In this document: one piece after another, positions 1 through 10,067 of the stretch
Layout of the letters: each line of letters starts with the position of its first letter
Position numbering within the stretch: the stretch's first letter is position 1
Origin: Drechmeria coniospora
Lineage: Eukaryota > Ascomycota > Sordariomycetes > Hypocreales > Ophiocordycipitaceae
Length of the DNA stretch: 64,000 bases
Assembly (NCBI RefSeq): GCF_001625195.1
Contig: NC_054389.1
Coordinates: forward strand, 4,398,520 to 4,462,519
Reading direction: 5' to 3'
Position numbers and translations under genes: made by a program
Notes under the pieces: generated by a model
What the model saw: the letters and a program-made list of their open reading frames with translations, nothing else
What the model was told of the DNA's origin: nothing
Database searches by the model: none

Positions 1-1015
1 CGGCACGGGCAACTTGCTTCTCGATGACGGGTCCGGCCCTTTTAAAGTACTCGCCGCCGAGCTCCTGGCCGACGATGGCGTCGGGGCCGTCGGGAAACAC
101 TGGAGAGGTGCGAGTTAGTCAAGGTTCGAAGCGAGCGACCGAGGCCGAGCTCCTCACCATGCGTGCAGACGAGAGCGTTGGTCTCCCTCGACCAGGACAT
201 GGCCGTCTCGATGGGATGGTCAAAGTCGAGGCCGTCGAGCCAGGCATCCTTCTCGGCCGTGAACTTGCCGTCGGCAATCTCCATGGCCAGCTGCTTGGCC
301 CACTTCTGGGCGAGAGGGTAGGGTCTCCCTCGCATGCCGCCGATCCATTTCTCGGCGATGGCGCTGTCCCAGACGTGGTGGAGGTTGTACTCCCTGCCGT
401 CCCAGCGGACGTAGATGCCGTTTCCGCCCCGCGAGGCGTCCTCGTTGTGAAGGGGCTGATGCAGGTCACCGACGAAGTGGATGACGAACTTGGCGGCTTG
501 GGCTCGGCGCCAGGCCGGCAGCGAATGGTCGAGAGACTGCTTCGTGTAGTTGGCCAAGGCGGTGATGACGCAGCCCGTCTCCTTGCAGTCGCGTTCGAGG
601 TCGACGTTGCACGAGTGGGGTGGGTTGTCGTGGGCGTCGATGAAGTGGAACGTCTTGGTGAAGCGTCCCCATTTGGTGTATCGGATGGAATCGGCCCACG
701 AGGCAAACTTGGCGAGGTAGTCGTCCTCGTGGCTGCGCAGAAGCTCCTGGAAGAAGGCCTCGGTCGAGTTGGCGACGAGCCTGCTCGCCAGGAAGGTCGT
801 CGTGATGTGGCCCAGGCCTGCACGTCACCGTCAGCCGCCTGGCCCGACGGATTTGTGCTTTGGGCAGCAGGCACTCGGGGGGGGATTCAGGTAGTTGCCG
901 AGCACCAAGGTAGGCGGACGCCAAGCGTCGTGGTGGGGGAGAACATACCGCCCCAGGCAGAAGCTCCGGGTACGGACACGAGGCCCAGGGCGACGGTGCT
1001 GAGCGAGATCTTCAT
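1..1015 (-). CDS. Secreted S1/P1 nuclease, 3' end cut off by the window edge
   Basis: Three exons read on the minus strand: 1015-949, 817-158 and 99-1 (continuing off the window). The introns (948-818 and 157-100) have GT...AG ends and keep the frame. The product starts with a signal peptide (MKISLSTVALGLVSVPGASA) and cleavage would expose an N-terminal Trp-Gly, the first zinc ligand of this family. Further zinc and active-site motifs are visible: LGHIT, FIDAHD followed by PPHSC, HFVGDLHQPLH, GGNGIYV and NLHHVWDSAI. These are the tri-zinc ligands of S1/P1 nucleases, enzymes that cleave single-stranded DNA and RNA and remove 3'-phosphates outside the cell. About 275 residues are in view; family members run to roughly 300, so only the C-terminal tail is missing. 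The start is the only ATG giving a signal peptide just before WG. Confidence 0.93.
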
Positions 1016-3082
1016 GCTAGGACGAGGGAGGTCGACCGGTCGGCGATGGGTACCGGTACATGCACGCCCCGAGAGGGAACGAAGAAGACGAGTAAATGCC
1101 GGCGATGCCGCCGAGCGAGAACCTGATGATGGTTGGTGGCGGCGGTTTGTGATGGTCGTGATGGTGGCGATGATGATGGTGCGATGGTGGCGATGGTGAT
1201 GGCGATGGCGATGTACAGATGCTATGGACACTCTGTTGAGGGAGCAATCGTTGACAGGCGTTGGCTGCTGACCGTGGTCAACTGACCCGGAGGATTCGAT
1301 GGGAACTGATGACGAGGGAGCGTGGCTATCCGTTGAATGCCAGTTCCTGCTAGCCGATAATACAGGTACCAGGTACGGAGTAGATACGGCACCTAGTAGT
1401 ACTTAGGGACGAATAGTACTAGGTAGGCAGGTAATAATACTCCGTACCTGAGTGATGAATGTACCTTGTCTTGTACTGTATGTGCATGCCACCAAGGGCG
1501 GCCTACGGACATTGATTACAACTACAACTGTAGCACGCCAGCGCTAGGTGTTCATATTGGTTCTTCAGGTACTCCGTAGCGGCAGGTACAACAACCACCA
1601 GCCACGCCACAAACGTCGACTTCGCTTGGCCATCCACGTACTCTACCTAGTAGTGTCGTTGCCAGCGGGATGGCGAGGCGGCGGCGGCATAGAACTCGGT
1701 CGTGCTGGTCAGCGCAGAGCAGCTCTCGTCGGCTCAGGTCACTCCGGCAGCGACGACGAAGCGACGCGTCGCGACGGCGAAGGAGGGTGTCACTCGACGT
1801 GTAACGATGATGTGCATGCACGCGGCAATGGCTCGGCGTTGCGGTCATGAACAACGCATCGTCATGCTTGTTGTGCTGTGCAAGTGGTAATACCTTGACC
1901 TTGTACCTGTACAGTACCTGAACTTGACCCTCTGTGGCTCAGGGAATGGCATGTGCTGCAGAAACAGAGCGTGCAAGTGCGGCGACGGCGAGCATGCCAT
2001 GTACAGTACAAGTACAGTACTGTATACTTCATGGCGGGGAGGAATACGGGCTACATGGAATCACTGAACTGACGGAGCGGTGCGAATACAACCCCGCAAT
2101 CGTACCAAGGACTATGTGTAGGAACGGTAATGTCACCACTCCTCGTACACGTAGATTCCAAGCGGCGGGACGGATGTTGCCTGCATGCATGGTATGGGGG
2201 ATGGGGACGCTGGACACCTGCCTACCCCGTACTCGGCAAGGAGGATTGTGAGGGGGGACGTTAGGTCGGAGGCTAACACAGCAGGGCGTCCACTTGCTGG
2301 TGGGCCGTTGACCTGTGGCAGGCGCCTTCATTTATGCAGCGTCCGCGGGCCTCTCCGGGGGGCCCCCTCATCTGGATCTTATCAGCGGACGCACCCAATC
2401 TCGTTTGCCATGCGCCGCGGGACTCCACCGAGGACGACCTAACGGATGAAGTTTAATAATAATTATTACTGCACGGCGAATGCGTCATGAGACCCCCTCC
2501 GGCGAGAGGCTGGATGGGGGGCCAATGGCGCTCGTCACTGACCGCTCAATCCCCCGCGATAATGGCTTCTCGATCATGGTTGTGCATGGACCGTGGCTTG
2601 TTGCGTCGGCCGAACAGCAAGCATAAGTAGTATCTAGGCAGTTGTAGTCCCTGAGCAAAGTTCCGAAATGCACCCCTTGCTCCTCCACCGCGCTCCACTT
2701 CCAGCGCTCATAGCAGGCAGTAACCCGTCCCGCGTACCACCACGCGGGCCTGCGAGGTAGCGGCTAGCATTCGCTAGCACAGGACCAGGACCTACCTGCC
2801 CGGTAATACCTCGTAATTACCGTGGTTGGCTGTGCGCTGAAGCGCCTTGGTGGTGCACTTACTTATAACGGTAGGTCGGACGTGCCAGCATCGACCTCGT
2901 GCGCTGGTCCTCCCACTCAACCAAAGCCCAACGAGCTCGCGCGCGGCCTTTTGCTCGCACGACGCCTCCGCTTGCCTCGCCCCCCTCGCATCGTCGCCTC
3001 TCTTGCCTGTTCGTGCTTGCATTCTCGACTCGACGCCCATCGCCCGCGAACCCCAACGACAGGCGCGCGTGCCCAGTCGGAA
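1016..3082. other. Intergenic region with GTAC/TACTCCGTA motif clusters
   Basis: No convincing gene. The stretch holds three copies of TACTCCGTA or its complement (about 1374, 1438 and 1570) and many GTAC words (1350-1500, 1885-2030). Open frames here have no family features, no intron signals and no sustained coding-type composition. The left end must hold the nuclease promoter and the right end that of the PQ-loop gene. Confidence 0.6.
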
Positions 3083-4313
3083 ATGTCCGTCCAGACGGGG
3101 GCCGACTTCACCGCCGCCGAGGCGCCGCCGCTGCCCATGGGCGAGGCTCTCTCGGGCATCTTTGGCAGCGTCAGCCTGGCCGCCTGGATTTGTCTCTTGG
3201 TCCGTCCGAGCCGCGTCCGAGCCTCGGTCGCCTTGCCCCGGGCTGACACTCGTCCCAGATTCCGCAGTTGCTGGCCAACTATCGGGCCAAGAGCGCCGAC
3301 GGCCTGAGCATGGCCTTTCTCGTCGTTTGGTTCCTCGGGGATGTGTCGAACCTGATGGGTACGTCGTCTCCCTCCCCCTCGGTCCCGGTGATGGCGGAGA
3401 GGCCGCGGCGGTGGAAGCGGAGCTGACCTGACGGCGCAGGCGCCCTCCTCACCCACCTGGCCCCCACGGCCATCGCGCTGGCCGTCTACTTTTGCATCTT
3501 GGACTTTATCCTCATCGGCCAGGTCCTCTACTACAACACGCTCAACGCCCGTCGGCTGGCGGCCGCCAGGAGCGAGGCGGCCGCCGCCGTGTCGGAGACG
3601 TCCCCGCTCCTGGGACGACGGCGAAGTTCCTCGATAGGCCTGCCGGGCTCGCACCGCCGACACTCGACGCACGAGGAATCCTCGCTCGAGCCCATCAGGA
3701 AGGTGGTCGCCGGCGAGGATGAGACGCAAGACGGCCGACCGTGGCTGCACAACGCCCTCGGCCTGCTCGCCGTCTGGCTCGTCGGCTTCGTCGGCTGGTT
3801 CGTGTCCTTCAAGGCGGGCGCCTGGAGCGGCGAGGGCCCGGGCCAGCCCGAGTCCCCCAAGGCCGGGAATCCGCCGCTCGAGGCTCTCGGTCTCGCCCTC
3901 GGCTACGCCAGCGCCGCCTTTTATCTCTGGTATGTTGGGGCCCGACGAGGTGGCGAGGAGGAGCGGTTGCCGGCTCGCTTGCTTACGCGCACGCCACCCA
4001 CAGCGCTCGCATTCCCCAAATCTACAAGAATTTCCAGGAAAAGTCTTGCGAAGGTACGTGCGCCCTCGCGCCAGCATCCTGCCCGGGTCGCGTCGTTGAC
4101 TTCCCCGCAGGACTCTCCCTGCTTTTCTTTTTGCTCTCCCTCACGGGCAACCTGACGTACGGGTTGAGCCTCATCGCCTACTCCCAGGACAGGAGCCATC
4201 TCATCACCGCCTTTCCCTGGCTGCTGGGGTCGCTCGGCACCATGGTGGAGGATGCGACCATCTTTGTCCAGTTCCGAATCTACCGCAAGGAAGCCTGTGA
4301 TACCCCGCTGTAG
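3083..4313 (+). CDS. PQ-loop vacuolar transporter (Ypq1/Rtc2-like, putative basic amino acid exporter)
   Basis: Five exons: 3083-3199, 3259-3358, 3440-3929, 4004-4053, 4111-4313; product 319 aa. Two PQ-loop repeats are clear. The first is IPQLLANYRAKSADGLS followed by WFLGD, near residues 40-70; the second is ARIPQIYKNFQEKSCEGLS followed by LTGN, near 240-270. Hydrophobic segments fit the seven-helix topology of the family. The loop between the repeats is long and polar and contains SPLLGRRRSS, a Ser/Arg-rich stretch like the central loop of Ypq/Rtc2/PQLC2 proteins. These proteins sit in the vacuolar or lysosomal membrane and export cationic amino acids or cystine derivatives; the substrate here is inferred from homology. 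Intron 1 uses the unusual donor GTCCGT. The reading frame is exact across all junctions. Confidence 0.9.
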
Positions 4314-5545
4314 GCCCCCCTTTTGCTGCTTGCACTAGATCTGCTTCATGTCATGCGAAGGTTTCGCGTGCATTCGCCGCCGCCATCGGTCGAGCTGGTG
4401 GGGCGTAAAGCATATCATTGATATGGCGTTTGGCCATGGACGAGGAGAGGAAAGCGGTCCAATGGATGTTTGTTTCACCAACAGTTTGAGCATACTTTGT
4501 TTTATTTTTTTTCTTTCTGTCTCGCAATGTGTGCGTATTCATGCGTAGGGACGGATACGCCGACCCTCTGCACGGCGAACGACGATCGGGGTACGATTCA
4601 TTCTTTTGTCCTTGGCCATCTGACGCCTGTCCTTGTTCATGTCTCCAAACTCGAAGCGAAAGTGGTACGGCCAGGTGTGCCGGCTATCAATGGCAGAAGG
4701 CAGAAGTAGATGCACTCGCCTCGGTACTGCTATGTACTTGGATGTACTCCGTACTGTAGTGCGCAGTGCGTACTTGCTTGTGCCTCGGCATTCTGCCATA
4801 AGTACACCATCACCTACTTATGTGCAAGTACTGTATGTAAGTGAATGGGTATAACTTGGTTGTACAATACTGACCTGAGTCGGTGTATTGTACTCCGTAC
4901 GGAGCACACCAACGTGGATTATAACCGTCAATACTCCGTATCCTTTCAAGTAATTCCTCCGAAAGGATACTCCGTAAGGATACTCCGAAAGGATACTCCG
5001 TAAGAGTGATAATTCTCCGAATCAATGCACAGTAGTTGTTCCGTACAGTACGAGTACATCTGCCTACTTGTTATAATATACTGTAGTTGTACGGAGTACA
5101 AGTATTTGTACTTGCATTTTCGGGGCGTACTTACTTACGCCTACTTGTACTAGTATTACTGGTGCTGTACGGAGTAATCCGTAGGTGTTCACGAAATTGT
5201 ACTGTACAGTGTACGGATACGCAGTACTTGTAATACTCCGTACTGTACACTCTCATCATGTACCAGTACAGGAGATAGAAGTGGAGCGTATGCCGCCGAT
5301 GGCGGGGTTCCCTCCAATCCTGCCCAGCACCTTGGCGGGGTCTTCCTCCGACAATCGCTAGCGGGGTGACTGTCGTGGACACTGCAACTGAATGGCACAC
5401 GGGAAATTTGCAGGCCAAGCCCAAGTCGAAACCTCGCCCCATCCAACGTAGCAACCGACTACGAGCCAAGTTTCGCTGCCAACAACCAACAATTCACGAC
5501 CTCGCCGAGCTCGCTCCTAGAGGACCGGTACCGACAACCAACACC
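4314..5545. other. Intergenic region, densest TACTCCGTA cluster of the left part
   Basis: The segment 4740-5250 carries about eight copies of TACTCCGTA/TACGGAGTA, an inverted repeat and a short tandem repeat (listed separately). No coding signal. It must contain the 3' UTR of the PQ-loop gene and the promoter of the aspartate-semialdehyde dehydrogenase gene. Confidence 0.6.
4938..5001. repeat. Hairpin-forming inverted repeat followed by three 13-bp tandem copies
   Basis: GTATCCTTTC at 4938-4947 is the perfect reverse complement of GAAAGGATAC at 4961-4970, with a 13-nt spacer. The right arm runs into three direct copies of AAGGATACTCCG(T/A), at 4963-4975, 4976-4988 and 4989-5001. Each copy contains the TACTCCG core that is dispersed through the intergenic DNA of this window. 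Confidence 0.85.
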
Positions 5546-6933
5546 ATGGCCACGCAGTTCCCGACCAAGAAGTGCGGTATGACCAACCCGCTGCCTCTCC
5601 TGATCCCCCCCTCCCCTCCCCCCCTCTCCCCCCTGCCCTCCCGTTATTCTTCAGACGACTGACGGCGTGTTTCCCAAGGCGTCCTCGGCTGCACCGGCTC
5701 CGTCGGCCAGCGCTTCATCCTCCTCCTCGCCCAGCACCCCTACCTCAAGCTCCAAGCCATCGGTGCCTCGGCCCGCTCGGAGGGCAAGAAGTACAGTGAT
5801 GCCGTCCGGTGGAAGCAGGCCCGGCCCATGGGTGAGGTCGCAGATATGATCGTGAGGCGTTGTATCGCCTCAGAGTTTGTCGACTGCGATATCGTCTTCA
5901 GCGGCCTCGATTCCGATGTCGCCGGCGATATTGGTGAGTCATCGCCGCCCACTGTCCACCCACTCCCTGCCTAGGAACCTGCGCGCTTCCCCGAGGCTAG
6001 CCATGCCTGAACCTCGCTGACCTGCGACCTTTCGGCCTCCAGAGCTCGCTTTCCAAAAGGCCGAGATCCCCGTCTTCTCCAATGCCAAGAACCACCGACG
6101 AGATCCCCTCGTACCCCTCGTCGTCCCCACCGTCAACCTTGGCCATCTCGATCTCGTCCCTCACCAGCGTGCCACCCGGAAGCTGGAACGCGGGTTCCTC
6201 GTCTGCAACTCCAACTGCGCCGTCATCGGCCTCGTCATCCCCTTTGCCGCCCTCCAGGCCGAGTTCGGCCCGATCGCCACCGCCAGCGTCGTCACCCTCC
6301 AGGCTGTCTCCGGTGCCGGGTACCCCGGCGTCGCATCCATGGACGTCCTCGACAACATCGTCCCCTTCATCCCCGGCGAGGAGGATAAGCTCGAGACCGA
6401 GGCGCGCAAGATCCTCGGCTCCCTGAGCCCCGACGCCACCGCCTTTGTCGAGCAGGAAGCCCTGCGCGTCTCCGCCACCTGCAACCGCGTCCCCGTCCTC
6501 GACGGCCACACCGCCTGCGTGAGCCTCCGCTTCGAGCGCCGTCCAGCCCCGACGGCGAGCCAGTGCAAGGAAGCCCTCCGTCGCTACGTCTCCGATGCCC
6601 AGACCCTCGGCTGCCCCTCGGCCCCCAACCCCGCCATCCACGTCTTCGACGACGAGGACCGTCCCCAGCCCCGGCTCGACCGCGACCTCGGCAACGGCTA
6701 CACCGTGAGCGTCGGTCGCCTGCGCGACGACGAGAGCGGCGTCTTTGACATCAAATTCACCGCCCTCAGTCACAACAGTGGGTCCCCCCCCCCTTCGCTT
6801 CCCGGGCGCATCCCTCCATCTTGCTTTGCGAGCCTCTGCTGACCTTGCATCGTTCCTCTTGGCAGCCGTCATCGGTGCCGCCGGCTCCTCGATATTGAAC
6901 GCCGAGGCGGCCATCCTCAAGGGATATGTCTAA
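5546..6933 (+). CDS. HOM2: Aspartate-semialdehyde dehydrogenase (threonine/methionine pathway)
   Basis: Four exons: 5546-5576, 5679-5933, 6043-6777, 6866-6933; product 362 aa, the normal fungal length. The enzyme reduces aspartyl-4-phosphate to aspartate semialdehyde with NADPH, the second step to homoserine, threonine and methionine. The N-terminal nucleotide loop [11 protein letters not shown] is at residues 11-21. The catalytic cysteine is Cys154 in [11 protein letters not shown], the substrate segment [12 protein letters not shown] follows at about 181-192, and the catalytic histidine is His251 in LDGHTACV. The C-terminus [10 protein letters not shown] matches the end of the cofactor domain. 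The first exon is only 31 bp, which is why a single-frame reading misses the start. Cytosolic; no targeting signal seen. Confidence 0.95.
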
Positions 6934-7468
6934 GTGGTTGCCATTCCGTGCGCCGCATTCCCTGTACATGCCACGTACAAACAAACTACAAGTAGGCACG
7001 ATTCCAAGAGTCATCGTCGTGCTGGGGTTGGGTGGCAATTCGTTATCGTCATGTATTTCGTGGCCTCCCATTCGGGAACCACCATCGAGGGGTATATGCC
7101 TCCACTACCAAGAACTACCAAGCCTAAGAAAACGCCGCGACGGCCGCCGCCGCAAGTCAGGGCCAACGTGTAAAACAATAAGCAATTAAAGCAGAGCGCT
7201 ATGCTCCAAAATCCCAACCTTTCGACCGTTCCTGCCGTGATGATGCGCGTGTGCCTGGCGTAAGACGTAGGTAGTAGTGGTGCCATGCCATGCCAGTTGC
7301 GTCAATGTCAATACCCGGATCGCGAACCCCAGAGGCCGAAACCCAGCTCCCTGCCGGTGAGGAAGAATCAAGGGTTTACGGGTTCGTCTCGTTTCCAACG
7401 CGTTCTGTTCTCCGCGTTCATCCACCGATGGAATGCTCCGATTCGCATCCGTGTGCTCGGAAGCCCCC
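6934..7468. other. Convergent 3' region between HOM2 and the RING gene
   Basis: This holds the two 3' UTRs of converging genes. The AAT-rich part near 7170-7190 (AATAAGCAATTAAAG) could serve polyadenylation. No gene seen. Confidence 0.5.
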
Positions 7469-10067
7469 TCATCGATCTCGATCTTCCGGTCGCGGAGATC
7501 GGTTGGCGGTGAAGTGGTGGGGTAGCAGTCCAAACCAGCGTTCCGGTCGAGAAGGCCGATCATCACCGGTGCGCGGCAGGAGATGGCCCTGCTCGGGGTC
7601 GGGCGACCCGTCAGCCAGACGTGAGGCCGCGTCCGGGCCCGGGTCCAGGCTCGAGCTCGGTGCGTCCAGGTCGAGCTCCTCGTCGCTGTCTTCCAAGTAC
7701 GCATCGTAGCGCGGGCCGCTTCGGGAGCTGTGAGCGAGGGAGCGGACGACGTCACCCTTGCAGATGGGGCAGGTCCGTCGTCGGGTTGTCAACCATGGCG
7801 TTCTGATGACGCACGTCGTGTCAGTCTCGGTCGCCGGTCGGTCGGTCGACGTTGCGATGCTCCGGAGAGGGGATAACTTACATGCAGTCGGCGTGGAACT
7901 CGTGGCCACAGGGGAGGCTCATCACCCTGCTCACGCCGTCGACGTATTCCTCTAGGCAGACGACGCACTCCACCTGTCTGCCCATGTGCTTTCTCCATTC
8001 AGCTGACAAGCCGGCGGCGCCCTTTTCTACCTCGGGCCGACCGCTCGCGCGATTCGAGGATTGCGGAGTCGGGATGGCCGCGCCGGCGGTGAAAAAGTTT
8101 TCGCTCTCCAGAACGCCCGTCGTCGTTCTAGAACGTGGCCGTGACCTGTGGTCCTGCTGCTGCTGCTGCTGCTGCTGGAGCAGGGGCGTCGTCGGCGTCG
8201 CGCTCGAGGAGGCGGGCAGCCTCGGAGACGGGGCAGGCGACGTGGTGACGGTATGGTAGGTCCGCACCGGAAGGCGTTCGACCACCGACTTGGGCGCTCG
8301 CCATCGCCTCCGGCGAATCCTCGCGCGGGCGACCAGCAGGGCGTAGACGACTGTCAACGTCACCAACGGGCTGATGACGAGGACGAGGAGCGTGTCAAAG
8401 AAGGGGCTGGCGCTGCTCGTCGGCGTAATCGTCACCCAGAGCCCCTGGTGCCGCTCGGCGTCGTCGCCGTGGCCGGGGGGTGCAAGGCCATCGGCGGCGT
8501 CATCGCTTGTGTACGGATGAGCGCCGGCCGCCGCATTCTTGCCCTTGCCCTCGTCACCGAAGAGCTTGGACATGAGGCCGTGTCCCTTGGCGGCGGAGCC
8601 AGCGCTTGCCGAGCCGGACTTGACGCCGGCATCCTTGCCATCCTTGGGCGGAACTTTGGACGGGTTGTACTCGCCACTTCCGGGCGTGATGCTGCCACCC
8701 TTGGGGCCGTTAGCCTCCGGGGCGGGCTTGCGCGCATCGCCGGCGTCACCCTTGGGGTGGGGTGCGTTCCTGACGGTCGCCTGGTCTTTGGCTCTCGACT
8801 TGTCGACGAGATCGGGATCTCGCCAGTCCTGGACACCGATGACGAAGTCGTCGTGATTCGACTTTGGATTCTTCGTGCTGCCCGCGTTGTGGGTCACGGC
8901 CGCCTCCTGCTCCCGGTCTTCGGTCCAATCCTCGACGGAGCGAGCCGAACGGCCCCAGCGGAAGATGGAGAACCAACCACGGTTTCGCGAGGCCTGGGTC
9001 GTCGAGGCCGCCGCCTTTGCCCTCGGCGCTCTCTTCTTGGCCGCCTTTTTCGTGCTCGAGAGCAGAGGGGCGCGGCGAGAAAAACGGGCGGCCCTGGCGG
9101 GTGCGGGCGATCGCTTCGTCCTCTCGTGCTTGGCTCTGGGCCCCTGCTGGACCTTGAAGACGGGATTGCCGTTGTCGTCGAGCGTGTCTTCGATGAAGCT
9201 GCCGGGTTGGGTCAAGGACGAGAGCAGATGGGCCGTCGTGCGGGCGGTGAAGACGGAGGGCACCGTCACGTTGTCGACTTCGTCGCCGTGGGCAAACATC
9301 TGGATCAGGGGTCCGCCCTTTTGGTTGTCGCCGACGATGACGGCGACGGCACCGCGTCGTTGGGCCCAGAGGACCTTTTCGAGAAAGCCGCAGCCGCCTC
9401 GCATGAGCAGGACGATCTTGCCTTCGATTTCCGCCGCCTCCTGCAGGGACTGGATGTCGGCGTGGGAGGAGGATGCGTCTCGACGGGCGAGCGATCGAGC
9501 CGCCTTGTCGTTGAGGTGCTCGTCGGTGTTGTCGTCGGCACCGGCCGCGTACGTCGATGCCGACCGGCCCTTGACGGCGGCGTCACCATCTTCCGACGCC
9601 AGGAGGCGGCCGCGGCGCTTCGGGCGGCCGGACTTGGCCTGCGAGGCGGCGAGACGGTGCGGACCGTGACGGAAGGAACTCCTCATCGACGCCCTCGTGA
9701 GACCGCCGTCCCAGCCGGGCAGGTCGCTGCAGCCGAGCTCTCCGTTGCCGTCGAGGCTGTCCTCGGCGAAGCCGCTCCCAACCCACAGCTGGCCGCTCAA
9801 GCCGGCCGAGGCCAACCTCGGTCCGAAGGCGGCGGGACGGGCGGCAAAGGACGTGCTGTTGTCGTCGGTCAAGCTGATGGCCGCGTTGGGCGGGAAGAGC
9901 GAGAAGGGTGTGTTGTAGTACATGAGGCCGAAGAGAGACCGCGAGCTCCGGCCGTTGGCGCCATAGGACGAGGCATGACGCCGGTGCGGCGACGTGAGGG
10001 CCCGGCAGACGATGAAGATGGAGGCGGCGAAGAAGAGGACGAGGATGGTGATGCGCGGTGGCCGCAT
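7469..10067 (-). CDS. PA-TM-RING type E3 ubiquitin ligase
   Basis: Two exons: 10067-7882 and 7802-7469; product 839 aa. An N-terminal signal anchor (MRPPRITILVLFFAASIFIV) opens a long lumenal part. A protease-associated domain is visible around residues 213-285 (GKIVLLMRGGCGFLEKV, GAVAVIVGDN, VPSVFTARTT). A transmembrane helix (LLVLVISPLVTLTVVYALLV) lies near 560-585. A RING-H2 finger spans about 699-745: CVVCLEEY, then LPCGHEFHADC, then TPWL and TCPIC, with the 79-bp intron splitting the Ile codon after CGHEFHADC. This order defines membrane E3 ligases that ubiquitinate cargo in the endosomal or vacuolar pathway. The ATG at 10067 is chosen because upstream in-frame codons lack an ATG. A run of eight Gln precedes the RING. 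Substrates cannot be inferred. Confidence 0.88.
8154..8177. repeat. CTG/CAG trinucleotide tract (8 units) coding polyglutamine
   Basis: Eight uninterrupted CTG units on the plus strand encode eight Gln residues on the minus strand, in the linker between the transmembrane helix and the RING finger. The codons are pure CAG, so length variation between strains is plausible. Confidence 0.9.

Noticed and set aside
24..1199. A long plus-strand frame opposite the nuclease gene
   Set aside because: It is the GC-rich antisense shadow of conserved S1/P1 exons and crosses both introns.
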